Below the pieces are notes generated by a model, which searched no databases, was not told the origin of the DNA, and saw only the letters and a list, made by a program, of their open reading frames with translations. Below, piece by piece: positions 13,207-25,375 of a DNA stretch of 64,000 nt. The translations under genes were made by a program, and so were the position numbers. The stretch spans positions 1,826,257 to 1,890,256 of the forward strand of contig VXBA01006210.1 in assembly GCA_013399895.1 (NCBI GenBank), read 5' to 3'. The stretch is from Serilophus lunatus (taxonomy: Eukaryota; Chordata; Aves; Passeriformes; Eurylaimidae). Numbering within the stretch: position 1 is the stretch's first letter; each line of letters opens with the position of its first letter.

Positions 13207-16200
13207 TCAATTTTGACCCCAGAGCTGGTTTAGCTAAGCAAACCCAGGACTTAAGGACATATAGCAGGAACATTTTTACAGCTATTCAGTGCACCAAAGT
13301 ATACTACGCATAAGAGATGCATTTTTTAATTTTGCAGGTCCCAGAAAACCTCCAGTGTCATAACATATATCATATTGGAAGATAGTGGGATGATGCCCAA
13401 CACTGGATATAATTCTGAACCTACCATCAAAGGTGTAATTTACAATGACCTGTGTTCACCTTCGGTACAGGGTCTATCTGTGCTGTGGACTGACATGGAG
13501 CTGCATCTTACACCAGTGTATTTATTCACCTCTCTAAACAGTTGGTTTATTATCAATGGTTGATTCTACTTTAAAAGAATGTCTTTAAATACAGACGGTT
13601 TTAGCACATAAATCACTTAGCATAAAGATGGATGTGCTCTATACAGAGGTGTAGTTTGTGCCTTCTTTTCTTGCTTACTCATATTGACAGGAATGTGTAT
13701 GCAAATTTCCTATCCCCTAGCCACTACCATAAATTCCTCTTGGGCACTTGAACACCTTCCAGCTTGATTTAGAAGTTCAAAAGGCATGTGAATACATCTA
13801 TTCTCCCCTCCAAAAAAAACAGCTAGGGCAAGGAAAGTTGACTGCTTTGGTAAAAGCTTTAACCCCATATTAGCAGTTTTTGAAGGTGTTGTGACTTTGA
13901 TGATACAGGGCTGTGTTCCCTCATTCACTTGTATGTGGGCTGTTGTTCAGTAAGCCAGAGAAGTGTAAATAACACAGATATGAAAAAGACGTAAAACAGT
14001 CTGATGATGAAACACATTGTGGCCTACTAGATAAGGCTCCGGCTGAGATTTATTGTCTCCAATTAGAACTATCAACACCAAACAATCACCTGGTGTCTCT
14101 GTATACTCCCCAGGCCTTCCACAGTACTCTTTGGTGTTAGAGGAGGCTTCCACTCTTCAGTGTTGTGGCTAGAATGTCATGCTTAGTAGGATCAATATGT
14201 GTGAAAAAAGTTGATTCATTGTAGAATGATGTTGGGGTGATTTCTGTCTTTCTGGAGCAAAATGGATGTGCTTCATCCTGCAGTTTCTAGTGGTTGGTTG
14301 AATGCAGCTGCTATTGCAGCTGGGGTTGGATGGGGGCTTTAAGTCTTATTTTGTTTTTCTCTACTATTTCCTTTCTCTGCTATGATGCTTACAGATGTGC
14401 ATAGAATAGGCTTTGAGATATCCAAGGTCTGGGCGTAGGCAGCTCTGTACCCTGAGCTTCTACCACTGAAATCAGATGAAAACATCACATAGAGTTGCAA
14501 TTCTACATTATAACTAAATCCTAGCAATCTGTATTGAAACTCATCTCAGATGGGAAAAATCAAAGTATGTCTATCTGGAGCACAGACTTAATGCTATCAG
14601 AGGGTTTCACAAGGTCAGAGCCATTTCCCCAAATTCTGCTGCATCCAGGTGCAAAGGATTTGGATTTCTTTCTGATGAAATAAGTCCTCATTTCTCATGT
14701 CCAAAGTGCCTTTACCTCAACCTGTATCACCATGAGATTTAGCTTAAATAATTTAAAGCTTTCTCCTAATATGTCTCAAACCTCAACTAAGTATTTGGGG
14801 CTGAACAGTTCGGCTTGTTGGGAGTTGAGGGCATTCTGCTACATCAAGTACTTTTTTTGCCATATTAAATATATGGAATATATTTGAGTGAATACAGTAT
14901 TAGGAAAAAAACCTACACTTTTTTGCCTCTAAAGGGAAGATGTTCTTGGTTTGGTTCAGAAAGCTGATAGCTATATGGGGCCAAATCAGCTGCTGAGACA
15001 GACAGGAATAACTTTTATTAATTCAATTTTATTCACTAATAAGATCACAAAATTTATCTTGCAAATTAATAAAACATATTAATGAGCTTTTACAACTATT
15101 GACAGAAAACTAAGTGTCATGTTTAGGTTTTAGGGCAGAAATTTCTCTGAGAGCAGTTGGTGAAAGTAAGGTATGTTACAGAGTATTCCCACCACGTCTC
15201 ATGCCATGCCCATTGTGATGGAGCAGACAGAACAACACCATGGCCTTGTGAGGCATGTCTTTAGCTCTCTTTCAAGCTGTTACAATAGAACACGCAGCAT
15301 CCAATGGCAGGTAACCAGGCCTGCCTACTGAATCTGTAGCAGCTGAGCCAAAACACGGGCATGTAGGTGCATTAAGGTAATTACATTCACCACTGGCTGG
15401 GAAACAGTCAATAAAGAGCTGCTAAATAATTATTGACTTTTCAGTAGCAACATTATTTCCGTCCCCTGCCACTGAGAGAATAAAACACGGCTCAATTCAC
15501 CTCATCCTCCTTTGAATTAATTTTTCAGCAAGAAACTATTACAGGAAAGCATTCCCACTGTTTTGGCATGGCTGTTGTATTACCTGTTTGATCTGGAATT
15601 GTTTTGGCAACCTAAGAATGGAGGAATGTGATCTTTAGAAAGAGAAGGACTCAAAGGGTATTATCTTTAATGTGTTGTGTTTTGGTGGAAGGAGGCTTTG
15701 TCTTAAATGAAAATTTGCATCATAAGTTCACTTTTTTTGGTAAGTAATGCATGCTTTTAACTGACTTCCTGTGAAGGTGTCCAAGCACGCTATTTAATTC
15801 TCCCTTGCAATATGGGGGATCATGTAGGACCTGTCCTAGGAGTAGGAAGAAATGAGCTAAATGGTGGATTTCCATTCCAGAGCGGTGCTCTGTGCCTCCC
15901 ACTGTGTCCAGCAGCGATGGTGTCTTGACTGGGACACAGCTGTGACTGTGGAGGCCAGAGGAGTGCAGGGAGAGGTGCACAGCCAATTGCAGGTGCTGGG
16001 GCAGCTGAAGGAGTGAGGAGGTTATGAGGGCAGGAGGTGCTCTTGCAGTGCAAGGACAGGCATGAACCACCTCCTGGTTGTCTCCTGTACCAGGCTTCAG
16101 GCAGGGGAGAAATCCAACTTTATTTTGCTTTAGCTTTAACCACAAATGTCCTCAAAATAAGGGGCTGCTTTTAAAAAGCAAGGCTTTCAGGAAGAGGCAA

Positions 16201-17000
16201 AGCAATACAGAAGAGAACAAAAAGTATTAAGTACAATTCAACGCTGTGCCTCCATCTCTATTTTCCCAGGGTCCTTTTTCACATCTAACCAGTTGAAAAA
16301 TGCTTTGGGAGACAAATATCCCCTTGTCCCCTCTGCTGTCAGTGGGTGTGGATGGGCTCTTCCAGAAGTTCCAGTGTACTGAAACCAGTATCCCATGGTG
16401 AACTGGAGCTGCCTGGTTTGTCACTTAGTGTTCACTGCTCCTGTTAGATTTACCCCTGGAAAAGGAGCAAAACCAGGATTTGCAGCAAATGGGCACCCTG
16501 CACAGAGCTCCTCTTTCATTCAAGCAGATTTCCTTCAAATGCAAACTGCATTTTTGAGAGCTGCATAATACAGGCTTTTATGTAAAGGAAGAAAGCTCTC
16601 TCAACGTTGCTCTCATTGGCCTTGTCAACCTACACCTGTCTAAAGAAGGAAAATGGCAAATATCCACAATTCTACTTTCTCACTGAGCCAGGCTTGGCAG
16701 GCCTGTGTCAGAAGGGCTGCACACACGGTTTCTTTGTAGCTTCATACAGTGACCACTACGCAAGGGAATTTCGCTTGGAAGTAGTGCCGTACTGGATGTG
16801 CTTGAAGCCTTGCAGATGTGTGGGTGCTGAGCAGGACTGTGCTGTAGGTCATAGCCCCACTGGTGCCCCCACAACTGCATGCTAAGGAGTCGGCAGCTGC
16901 TCAGTAGCAGCCCTATGTGAACTGCCACTCTGCCAACTCCTGACCTGCCATGGAAAAATGGGTAATTTGATAATAATTTATATTGCAGTAAAAGTGTATG

Positions 17001-17049
17001 GTAGTGAAACTACTGTATGAATAGTTCTGTAGTGAAACTACTGGATGAA
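17001..17049 (+). repeat. Imperfect direct repeat, 28-nt period
   Basis: A 21-nt unit beginning GTAGTGAAACTACTG occurs at 17,001-17,021 and again at 17,029-17,049 with a single T/G difference and a 7-nt spacer. This is probably a small local duplication. Confidence 0.8.
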
Positions 17050-19996
17050 CATGGGAAGCCTTGTATTTGAGCCCAGAACCTGTCTGCGATTGCCTCACTG
17101 TGAGCCTCTGGGGAGCTGTGAATATGACACCAGCAATACACGAGCCCCTGATCACCACATCTAAGTGCAGGAGGTGTTTCTACCTGTCCTCCAACTCTTG
17201 CCAAGAGCTCTTGGGTGAAGACATACTCAGGACAAAAAATATGGAGATGATGGGAGGTGGAGAATGTATCATTTATACAATGGGGGCATTGCAGGTGCAA
17301 GGTCATTACATGATCTATGGGCAGACATGCCATGTGCACATGGCATTCCTTCTAGAAATAGTTTTCTCCTTGATTAGTGGTCTGTCTTACCACTTCTGCT
17401 TCTATAGCCTAAATTGGAGCAGGGCTACAAATCTGCAGCCCTACGGGCAGCTCTAAATCCTTAATTATATGTGTCTTTAAATGTCTAAGGAAAATTTCAG
17501 GTTTGAAAATGGATGGAGAGAGGAAAGATTTCTATCTTTGCAGCACTATGCATTTTTTCCCATGTAGTATTTCTTGTAAAGACATCTGGGGCTGATTCTT
17601 GTTTATGATAAAGCTGCCTTACACGAATGCAAAAGGCAGTTTGAAACCTGAATAATAGTGTTTTCTGCTAAAGCAATGCTGGGGGACTCCAGAAATAGGA
17701 AACCCACCAGAGAACCAATGTCTGAGTCCAATGGCTCTCTTCTGAGATATGGTCACTGGAACCACCTCCACTCTTCCCATCTGGGATGCTCAGATTACTT
17801 CTCATGGAAATCATATTTGCAGTAGTGAAGGACACATCTCATTTATCCTGATTTTGAGAGAGATGAAAGGGGAGAACCTCTCCAAAACCACAAGCTAGTA
17901 GAAATTGTTTCCTCTAAGTGTTTATTGATTGTCTATATACAGTGTTTGTTACAAGCTTCCTACTGTATCTGACCCTTTGAACAGTCTTTGACTGTGCAAA
18001 AAGGTATCACAGAAAGATGTGTTCAGTCAAGTCATATCATGTTCTTTTAAAAATTGTCAGGTTTTCTGGACTTCCTTATAGCATCTGTACAAATACTTTT
18101 TTACTTTTAGTTCTTCTCAGAAATAATATATGCAAAGGTTATCAGCCACAGATTGTTCCTGTTTCCAGAATATCTGTAATACTTTCCCATTTCAATAAGC
18201 TTTCTACAAGAAAGTTATCCTTGTCTAGAATAAAGAGGAAACATGACATAGCTTACACAGTTTTCCCCTTGCTTTTAATGCGTGAACCACAGTCTTTTCC
18301 ATTTCCTCTTCTATAACAAGGCTGGAAAAGTCATCAAGGAGACACATTTGTTCATTTCAAAAAGGTTGTTGAATCAGGAAATTAAATGGAAAATGAATTA
18401 ATGCTGGTCTTCATTATGCAACATTCTAAGAGATGGCTCCTTTGCTTTGTCACCAGTTCAGTTCTGTCCAAGTCCCAGGCTAGACTTCAATATTTAACAT
18501 GTTTTATAGATGTCAACTATTTTCGTTAGATCGTTTATTACCCTTCTATTATGGACACAATATCTTAGTAAGTGATGAAAAGTACCTGCTGGCTAAGTGA
18601 AAATGCCAGATGTAAAGAATTTTTCTTCATTTAAAAATGTATTATAAAGAATGACAATACTTCCTTCAATTCTTCTTCTTCTTCTTAATGTCAGTTGTTG
18701 GCTGGAGAACTGTTACTTACTAAGTCTGACATGTCTTGTTACTAGATGAGCTGAAAAAACCCAAATGCAAAATGAAGAAAACTTTCAGGGAATTCAAAAG
18801 GTCTGTTTCTATTCTTCTTTTTTGTGTAAATCATGGAAATTCGTGCAGTTAGTGGAAAACAATTTTAAGTGAGGACATAATTGATTAAATTTACACGAGA
18901 AATGTAAGCAGCTGACCTGAGTACTGACTGTATTGCCAATTACGCTTGCCTTTGACTCTGGTGTACAAAGGAAACATTGCTGCCCACTGAACCAGCCCTG
19001 CACACCTGGATGCAGAGTCTGAGGTGCAGCAGAATTTAGTCCCAGCTGGAGTCACTTTTCTCCAGCTGCTGCTCGCTGCAGACCAGAGGGGAGATCCTCA
19101 CTCACTACTCTGTCATGACTGACCTCCACAGCTGGGAGACCTCAGTGCTGTCGAAGCCCTGCCCAAAACTCTTTTCAAGTGCTGCATGTCTGAGGAAGGG
19201 CTGCTGAGGGTGGGGCCATGCTGCACAGGAGTCCAAGCTGTCTTGGGGCTGGCAGGCAGCCCAAGGGATTTGTCATCCCTGCTGCACCTGGGATCCTTTA
19301 GCACTCAGCATAAGGAAGGTGTGATGGTGACCTGAAACTATTCTAAAGTTTTCTCCTCTTCCAGTGCTGGTATTTCTCTTTTCTGAAGGTAAGTTATTTC
19401 CGTATGAAATAATACTGATTAATCCTCTAAAATTCATTGAGCAGTGGCATGAACCCTTGTGCAACTATACTGACAGTGTGTTCACCTGTAATGCAGCTGT
19501 TTGTCCTGTCCCATGGAGCCAGGCAAGAACTGGAGTCCTTTGCCGAGGTAATTGTCCTACTGCCCCTGCCCTGCTCCTGTTAGCAGAGCTCCCTGCCTTA
19601 GCCTTTCAGGCCTTTAGCATCAGGACTGATGTTGTAGTGCCTGTGAACTTACTCCATTTTAATGAGATTTGAAACCAGCTGTAAAATATGCTTGAGCACA
19701 GCTGCTTTGTGCTTGCATTGGTCAGATCAAGTGAACTATGTGTGTTGGGGAAGATAACATAGCCCCTCAGGCAGGACATGCGCTGCTGAATTTGAAGAAC
19801 GGCTGTCCTGGTGCAAGTGTTAGACCCCCTCAGAATGCTGACCTCTGTTACCCTGAGGATTGCATGGCAACATGATTCCCCTGCAGAATGCTGTTGGAAA
19901 CACCCTACCAAATCTGTTTCACCCCTACTAGCCCATGGCACAGCAAGATATGCCAGGGTGATACCTCAAGTTTTTTCATTTTCACTGTTATGTCAG

Positions 19997-20062
19997 TCTG
20001 ATACACTTCTGAATCTTTAAAGACTGAGGTCTGATACACTTCTGAATCTTTAAAGACTGAGG
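19997..20062 (+). repeat. Exact tandem duplication, 2 x 33 bp
   Basis: The 33-bp unit at 19,997-20,029 (starting TCTGATACACTTCTG, ending AAAGACTGAGG) is repeated without any difference at 20,030-20,062. Identity of the two copies suggests a recent slippage or tandem duplication event, or an assembly artefact. Confidence 0.93.
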
Positions 20063-22885
20063 TATTTTGGTTATTAGTAGAGTTTTCTTCATGCTGTTTT
20101 CCATATGCAACTTTAATGTTCAGTGAAGGGAAGGTCCTGGTTCAGACCCAGCTCAGGCCAGAGGGTGCTGAGTGTGCAGCCCATCTGTCTGGATAATCAC
20201 ATAAAGCAGGTGTAAAGCAGCCCTGACTGCAAGGTACTGGAAATAAACTACTCAAATTTCTTTCTCCCTGGGAAAGCACAGCACCAGGTTCAGGGTGAGA
20301 AACCTTCCTTCACCATTAAGAGATTGATGGCCTAAATATATGTGAGACTGCAACTTCCATGTTAGGCATATTGCTTCTTCCAGATGTAAAAGGGTTTGAA
20401 GTTGTTTGTATAAAGCTATGGAGTCTATAAACTAACCTTTCAAAGGTTTGGAGCAGGCATACCCTTACAATTTTTATTCATTTGTGTGACAGGTCTGTAA
20501 AAAAGGCTGAAAAGGTTATTTAGTACAGAGTAACACCTAACAGTGGAGTTAACAGTACTCTAATGCAGTCACATTTAACCATAACATCTATAAAATCTTG
20601 TCTTACTCTCTGAAAAATCAGAGAAGAAAAAGAACCTTTTCAGTAAATATTCATACTTGGATGATCTCTGGGAATTTCCCAAAGAAGCTGTTAAGCAGCA
20701 TTTTCATGCTATTTTTCCTCCATGGTTTCTCAGGAGTTTTTCCCTATTCTTGTCACAGACACACAAATATCTCAGCAAAATTATCTGTGACTCTTCTTGC
20801 CCTGAAATGTGTCCAGCTTCAGGTGATTGTGGTTAAAAATATCAGCAGCTGTTGCTTCAGTCACAATGGCACAAAGAAAAGTAGTTGTAACTTTGATTTT
20901 GTTGAGGTTGGATCCAAAACACATCTGGAAAATACTGACCTCTCACTCCCCTCATCTACATTTGCTATTTATTGTAAATATTTAACATGAAACTGAGAAG
21001 TGTTCTGGTGAGATGTCTTTGCAGAAAACAAGTTAAAAATCTGTTTCTTTGAAAAGAATTTCATAGACTACAATTTTTCCTTAAATATTTGTATATTTAA
21101 AATTAATAGGTAGATTTTGCAGGTAGAAATGCTGTAGAAAAGAGGATGTGTTTTCTCAGCTTCATTAAACTTCAAGTAAAACAGGAGAAAGAATTTCAGG
21201 TTCACTGCTTACAAGGAGTTGGAGCAGCAGCCTGTAGGATTTTAATGTCAAAAACTGATGCTGGAACATTGTATGCAGTACGAAACAAGAGACTCATGAA
21301 TATATCATGTTTAGCAAAACAATGAAAATTTCTTAACCGCTCTTGTAGAAAACTTGCAATGTATGAGCTATACTTCTGAGTATCATTCCAGAGTATGGCT
21401 TGACTTGCCTCTACTGAGAGACTAAAACCAATGCCCTACAACTTACTTATTTGTAAGTTCTTATTTTAATCCTTTACATATTAAACAGTATCCAAATTGT
21501 CTGATGGAAAATTTCTAAGTGATTTGCTATTCGTCTCTCACTGTGAATTCTTATTGTAGTACATTCAGGATTGCACAATTGCAATGTAAACTAAAACTGA
21601 AAATATGACAAAGGAAAGCAGACCAAAACAAAGACCTGGTGTGAGACGTCCTTACCTGTTGTTGGGAAAGCAAGTCAAGATTTTCATACGACTGGCTAGA
21701 ATGTTTCCTTAGCCAAACTATGCTGTCAGCGAACAATATAGAAGTAATTTAACACATGTCCAAACATCTTGAAAAAGGAAAAAAACCCCACAACATATAA
21801 ACACAAGGGCAGGATAAAGCTATTGTATAATCTGTCATGAGGAGCAGCAGATGGAGAGAGATATTTCTAGCACTTTGAAAGCATCCTGGGCAGCTATATT
21901 CTAATTATATAAACTGGTTTAAATATGCTGGCTGGGGAAAGGGGAAGAGATTTTTTCTTTTGGCCCCCTAATTTTATGGGTAAAAAAAAGTTTTAAAAGT
22001 GTTGTCATTGTTTCCTTTGAGTCAGCAGTGGCATGTTTCTAACTCTGAATGACATTGTTGAGTGGCATGGATGTTCAAGTAGTCATATTAAAATAATTTT
22101 TTATTAATAGAAATTTTTTTGCTCTCCTATTTTAAATGCCTATTTGTAGTGCTACAGCCTGGCATTTAAGAAACCTTAAAATAAATGAGTGTGCAACAGT
22201 GGGAGAGGGGAAAAGTCATTACAGTGTGGAATAGATGAAGTTTATGTTTGTATACAGCCAAAGAGATAAAAAACTGGATTGTCTTCCAAAGAAACCAACT
22301 ATGCTGAAATCTTTTATGAGAGGTTATCAAAGTACTTCAACAAAGCTATTGTATGAGTCCCATAACTTACAAATAAAGCCACCTATAGGATGCAGCTCTA
22401 TGACTTGCTATGCAGCTTCATTTGGCACCCATAATTACCTCTGTGCATCTTCTTCCCCTTACAGGGAATATAGGGGAGATGAGCTGCCGATGTTTGGCAC
22501 CTTGTTTGGTATTCTGCTTTCAATCTGGCTTTACAGCTTTGCACACCATAAATGGAGGGGGAAAGGGAAAGAAAAAATAACAAGGCAAAGGGGCCAAGCT
22601 CTATGCAGAAGACAAATGCAGAAGAATGGGGTTCCCAGCGGTTCTTGGGGCACGGGCAGCAGGTACAGCTGAGCCAAATGGGAAAACTAAATAACTTCCT
22701 ATTAGTAGACTATTCCTATTAAAAAAAACCCAAACAAACCAGGCATCAGTATCATCAGAGTGTAGTATGCTGCTATCTGCAAACCTTTCGGATGTGTGAG
22801 CTCAGGCAGATGATAGCAAACCTATGGTGTAGAGTCTAGTGTGGTATTAGAAACATCAATTCAAATAACAGATCTAAAAAAGCTA

Positions 22886-22904
22886 CTGTAATACAGTATT
22901 ACAG
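22886..22904. repeat. Palindrome with 9-bp arms around one base
   Basis: CTGTAATAC, A, GTATTACAG, followed directly by a further TATTA. AT-rich intergenic setting, with no associated gene. Confidence 0.6.
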
Positions 22905-24799
22905 TATTATTGTTTAGAAGGATAATCTCAGATTTTGCACACTCACAGGACAAAAATCCAGCCCAATGCCATTTGAAGTGCTACAATGCACCAAGCTTTT
23001 TGAATTTACAGCATTTAGAACTACACAACAAAAGACTGGGAAGGAAACAATCTTGTGTTAAGAAGTTCAATGCTACTATCCTAGAGAGAGTGTACAGGTG
23101 CTAGTTTGCAAAGGGCTGGACTCTGCTATGGTTTGTTTATCTGATATTATCTCTAGAGAGAATGTTTCCTGCAGGAGATGAAGCCACTGAATGAGATGAA
23201 ACAAAGGCCATGGAGAACACAGTGTTACTGATAGTGCCTAACTGAAGTCAGCAATTCAGGGAGAGAATGACAAGTGCCAGATTTACCTCTGCAAAAAATA
23301 AAATTCTGAGGGTAAGAAGAAATCTCAATGGCCCTCAAAAAACATTGAGTTTGAGGTGATCACTATATATTATCAAAACTATCAGCATTTGTGTTTTGCA
23401 TGCATTTGATATCCTGCTCTAGAAATACTGAACTGGTGCTGAAGGCTGGAGGATAACAGGGTAACACACCCCCTGAGCTCTGTCTGCTTCCCTCTGCCTC
23501 CAGCTCCTCAGTCTAGGAAGTGCTACAGGCTCTCCTTAGTATTGTTTATTGAGACACTTAGCAAAATAAAACAGTTTGAATTATATAATTGGGGTTTTTT
23601 TTCTGCATTATATGATGGGAAATACAAAGTGAGAGGATTAGTTAATATTTTAGACTACTGGAAGCAAATCAAGAGAGGTGAGTGCATGGAGTGTGTAAGT
23701 TCAGGGTGGCTGCTGTTTAATGGGCTGCAGTCATGGATTTCAGCAAGTGTACATGTAACTAGCTCCCAAACTGGAGACTGAATCCTTAAAGGTTCCCTTG
23801 CTGCACATTACTTCTCCATACAAGAAACAGTAATATAATTTGGTATTACCAAAGTAGATGATTCATTCTGATGCTACTTAAAACATGCCAAGGACATTAG
23901 CTACAGCTCAGTCAAAAACTCCCTGTCTGAAATAAACATTGATCTGATGAAGTCCTGGATTAATTTTTAAAACATAACAGCAGGGGGCAAGGAGGGACAG
24001 GGTTTTTCACTGCAAACTAGCTGCTTATACAATAGGAATGAGGTATGCTTTCAGAGCGTACTGTTCTTTTTTTTCTAGATAATTCTCCCCAGAAGCTTTA
24101 CTTGCAATGGCAAAGTTCTGAAAAATTCTAGGGCTTTTATTTCAGAATAATTCAGTTTTCAGTAAACAGTCTAGAGATGCATCTTGCCTTGCATATTGTG
24201 CATAAGATTGCAGAAATGTGTTTTAGGGTCGTGAGCTAAATTAACATCTGTCTTGATGAATATTTCAGCTGTATTACAAGCATTTATCTGAATGTAGCCC
24301 ATTGCTTCCCCCCTCACCCTCTCAGATTATACAATGGCATTTATCCTACATGCATATAGGATGCAACCTATCCCTAACATCTGACTAAGTCTTGGATTTC
24401 CAGTCATCTGGCGTACTTGTAAGTTCTCCACATTTTTTATTACTTTGCTTACAGCAATTATTCTGGATACAGCACAGTCTATTTATATACTTTGTAAACA
24501 CTCTCTCTTCCAAATGCTTTGTGGTATCATTTTCTTCAGTGTCTTTCTGGAAGACTGTCAAATGAGGGAAGCAGCTGAACAGGAGAGGCATAGGAAAGAA
24601 TGGAAAATAAAACTCCTAACATCAACAAAGAAACAATTGTCAGTGTTAGCAACTATTTGTCTGATATCTACTAAATTATTTACAAATCTGGAGTAATATG
24701 TTGCCTACTGCTATGCAAAATGAAGATGAGATTTTTTTTCCTGTCAGAGCTCTAAGTGAACTAACTTCAGTACATAAAATCCCATAGAACAAGAAACTT

Positions 24800-25375
24800 T
24801 TGCAAAATCACTGGATTATCAAGTTGGAAGAGACCTCCAAGATCATCTTCTCCATCCATCAGCCTAGCATGGCCATAATCACCCCTAAACCAGGTGCCTC
24901 TCAAACACTTTGAGATGGTGACCTCACCATCTACTTGGGCAACTTATTCCAATGCTTAACCAGTTTTTTGTTTTGGTTTGGTTTTTTTAACTAATATCCA
25001 AACTGAACTTCTCTTGGTGCAACTTAAGGCCATTTCATCTCATCCTTTCACTTGAAGTATGCCAGAAGAGACTGATCCCCACTTCACAAAAACCTTCTTT
25101 CAGATAGTTGTAGAGAGCAATGAGGTCACCACTGAGCTTCCTTTTCTCCAGGCTAAACAATACCAGCTCCCTCAGCTGCTCCTTGAAAGACTTGTGTTCC
25201 AGATCCTTCAGCAGCTCTGTTGCCCTTCTCTGAACATGTTCAAGCATCTCAATGTCTGTCTTGGAGTAAGCTCAAAACTGGACACTTTGGTGCTGCTGGA
25301 ATTCTTCCCGCTACTTGATGATAGTCTGACAACAGGGATCAGACTTGTACTGCTCCTGCTGGCACCAGCATTTCC
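24800..25375 (-). mobile_element. CR1 LINE 3' fragment (minus strand)
   Basis: On the + strand the element starts near AAGTTGGAAGAGACCTCCAAG, the inverted 3' region typical of CR1, and continues through the GGCAACTTATTCCAATG block into the ORF2 end. On the minus strand, 25,247-25,035 encodes a remnant starting MLEHVQRRATELLKDL, followed by SFKEQLRELVLFSLEKRKLSGDLIALYNYLKEG, which is the conserved C-terminal tail of the CR1 reverse transcriptase ORF. The element is 5'-truncated, as most CR1 copies are, and diverged. Its right boundary is approximate. A substantial CR1 is one of the main reasons to place the window in a bird or other sauropsid. Confidence 0.92.

Larger units (their letters stand above)
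5436..24799. other. Intergenic DNA between ODF2L and COL24A1, left part
   Basis: About 19 kb of mostly AT-rich sequence. Open frames here are short (141 codons at most), lack recognisable domains and show no flanking splice structure that I trust. There are slightly GC-richer patches near 15,800-16,100 and 19,020-19,300. Supported items inside are a possible CR1-type tail (11,634), a palindrome (13,187), a 28-nt-period repeat (17,001), an exact 33-bp duplication (19,997) and another palindrome (22,886). I see no tRNA, rRNA or retrovirus-like coding region. Confidence 0.6.

Noticed and set aside
15720..16145. 141-codon minus-strand open frame in a GC-richer patch
   Set aside because: His/Leu/Ser-rich sequence without a domain. 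A second overlapping open frame in another phase argues for compositional effect.
20598..20990. 130-codon + strand open frame
   Set aside because: No domain, no similarity that I recognise, AT-rich intergenic setting.
22235..22672. 145-codon + strand open frame in the intergenic region
   Set aside because: It has one hydrophobic stretch (LFGILLSIWLYSF) but no recognisable family, no CpG or promoter-like sequence and no neighbouring exon. Treated as chance.
25035..25247. 70-codon minus-strand open frame as a host gene
   Set aside because: It is the C-terminal tail of the CR1 LINE reverse transcriptase ORF within the repeat at 24,800-25,375.
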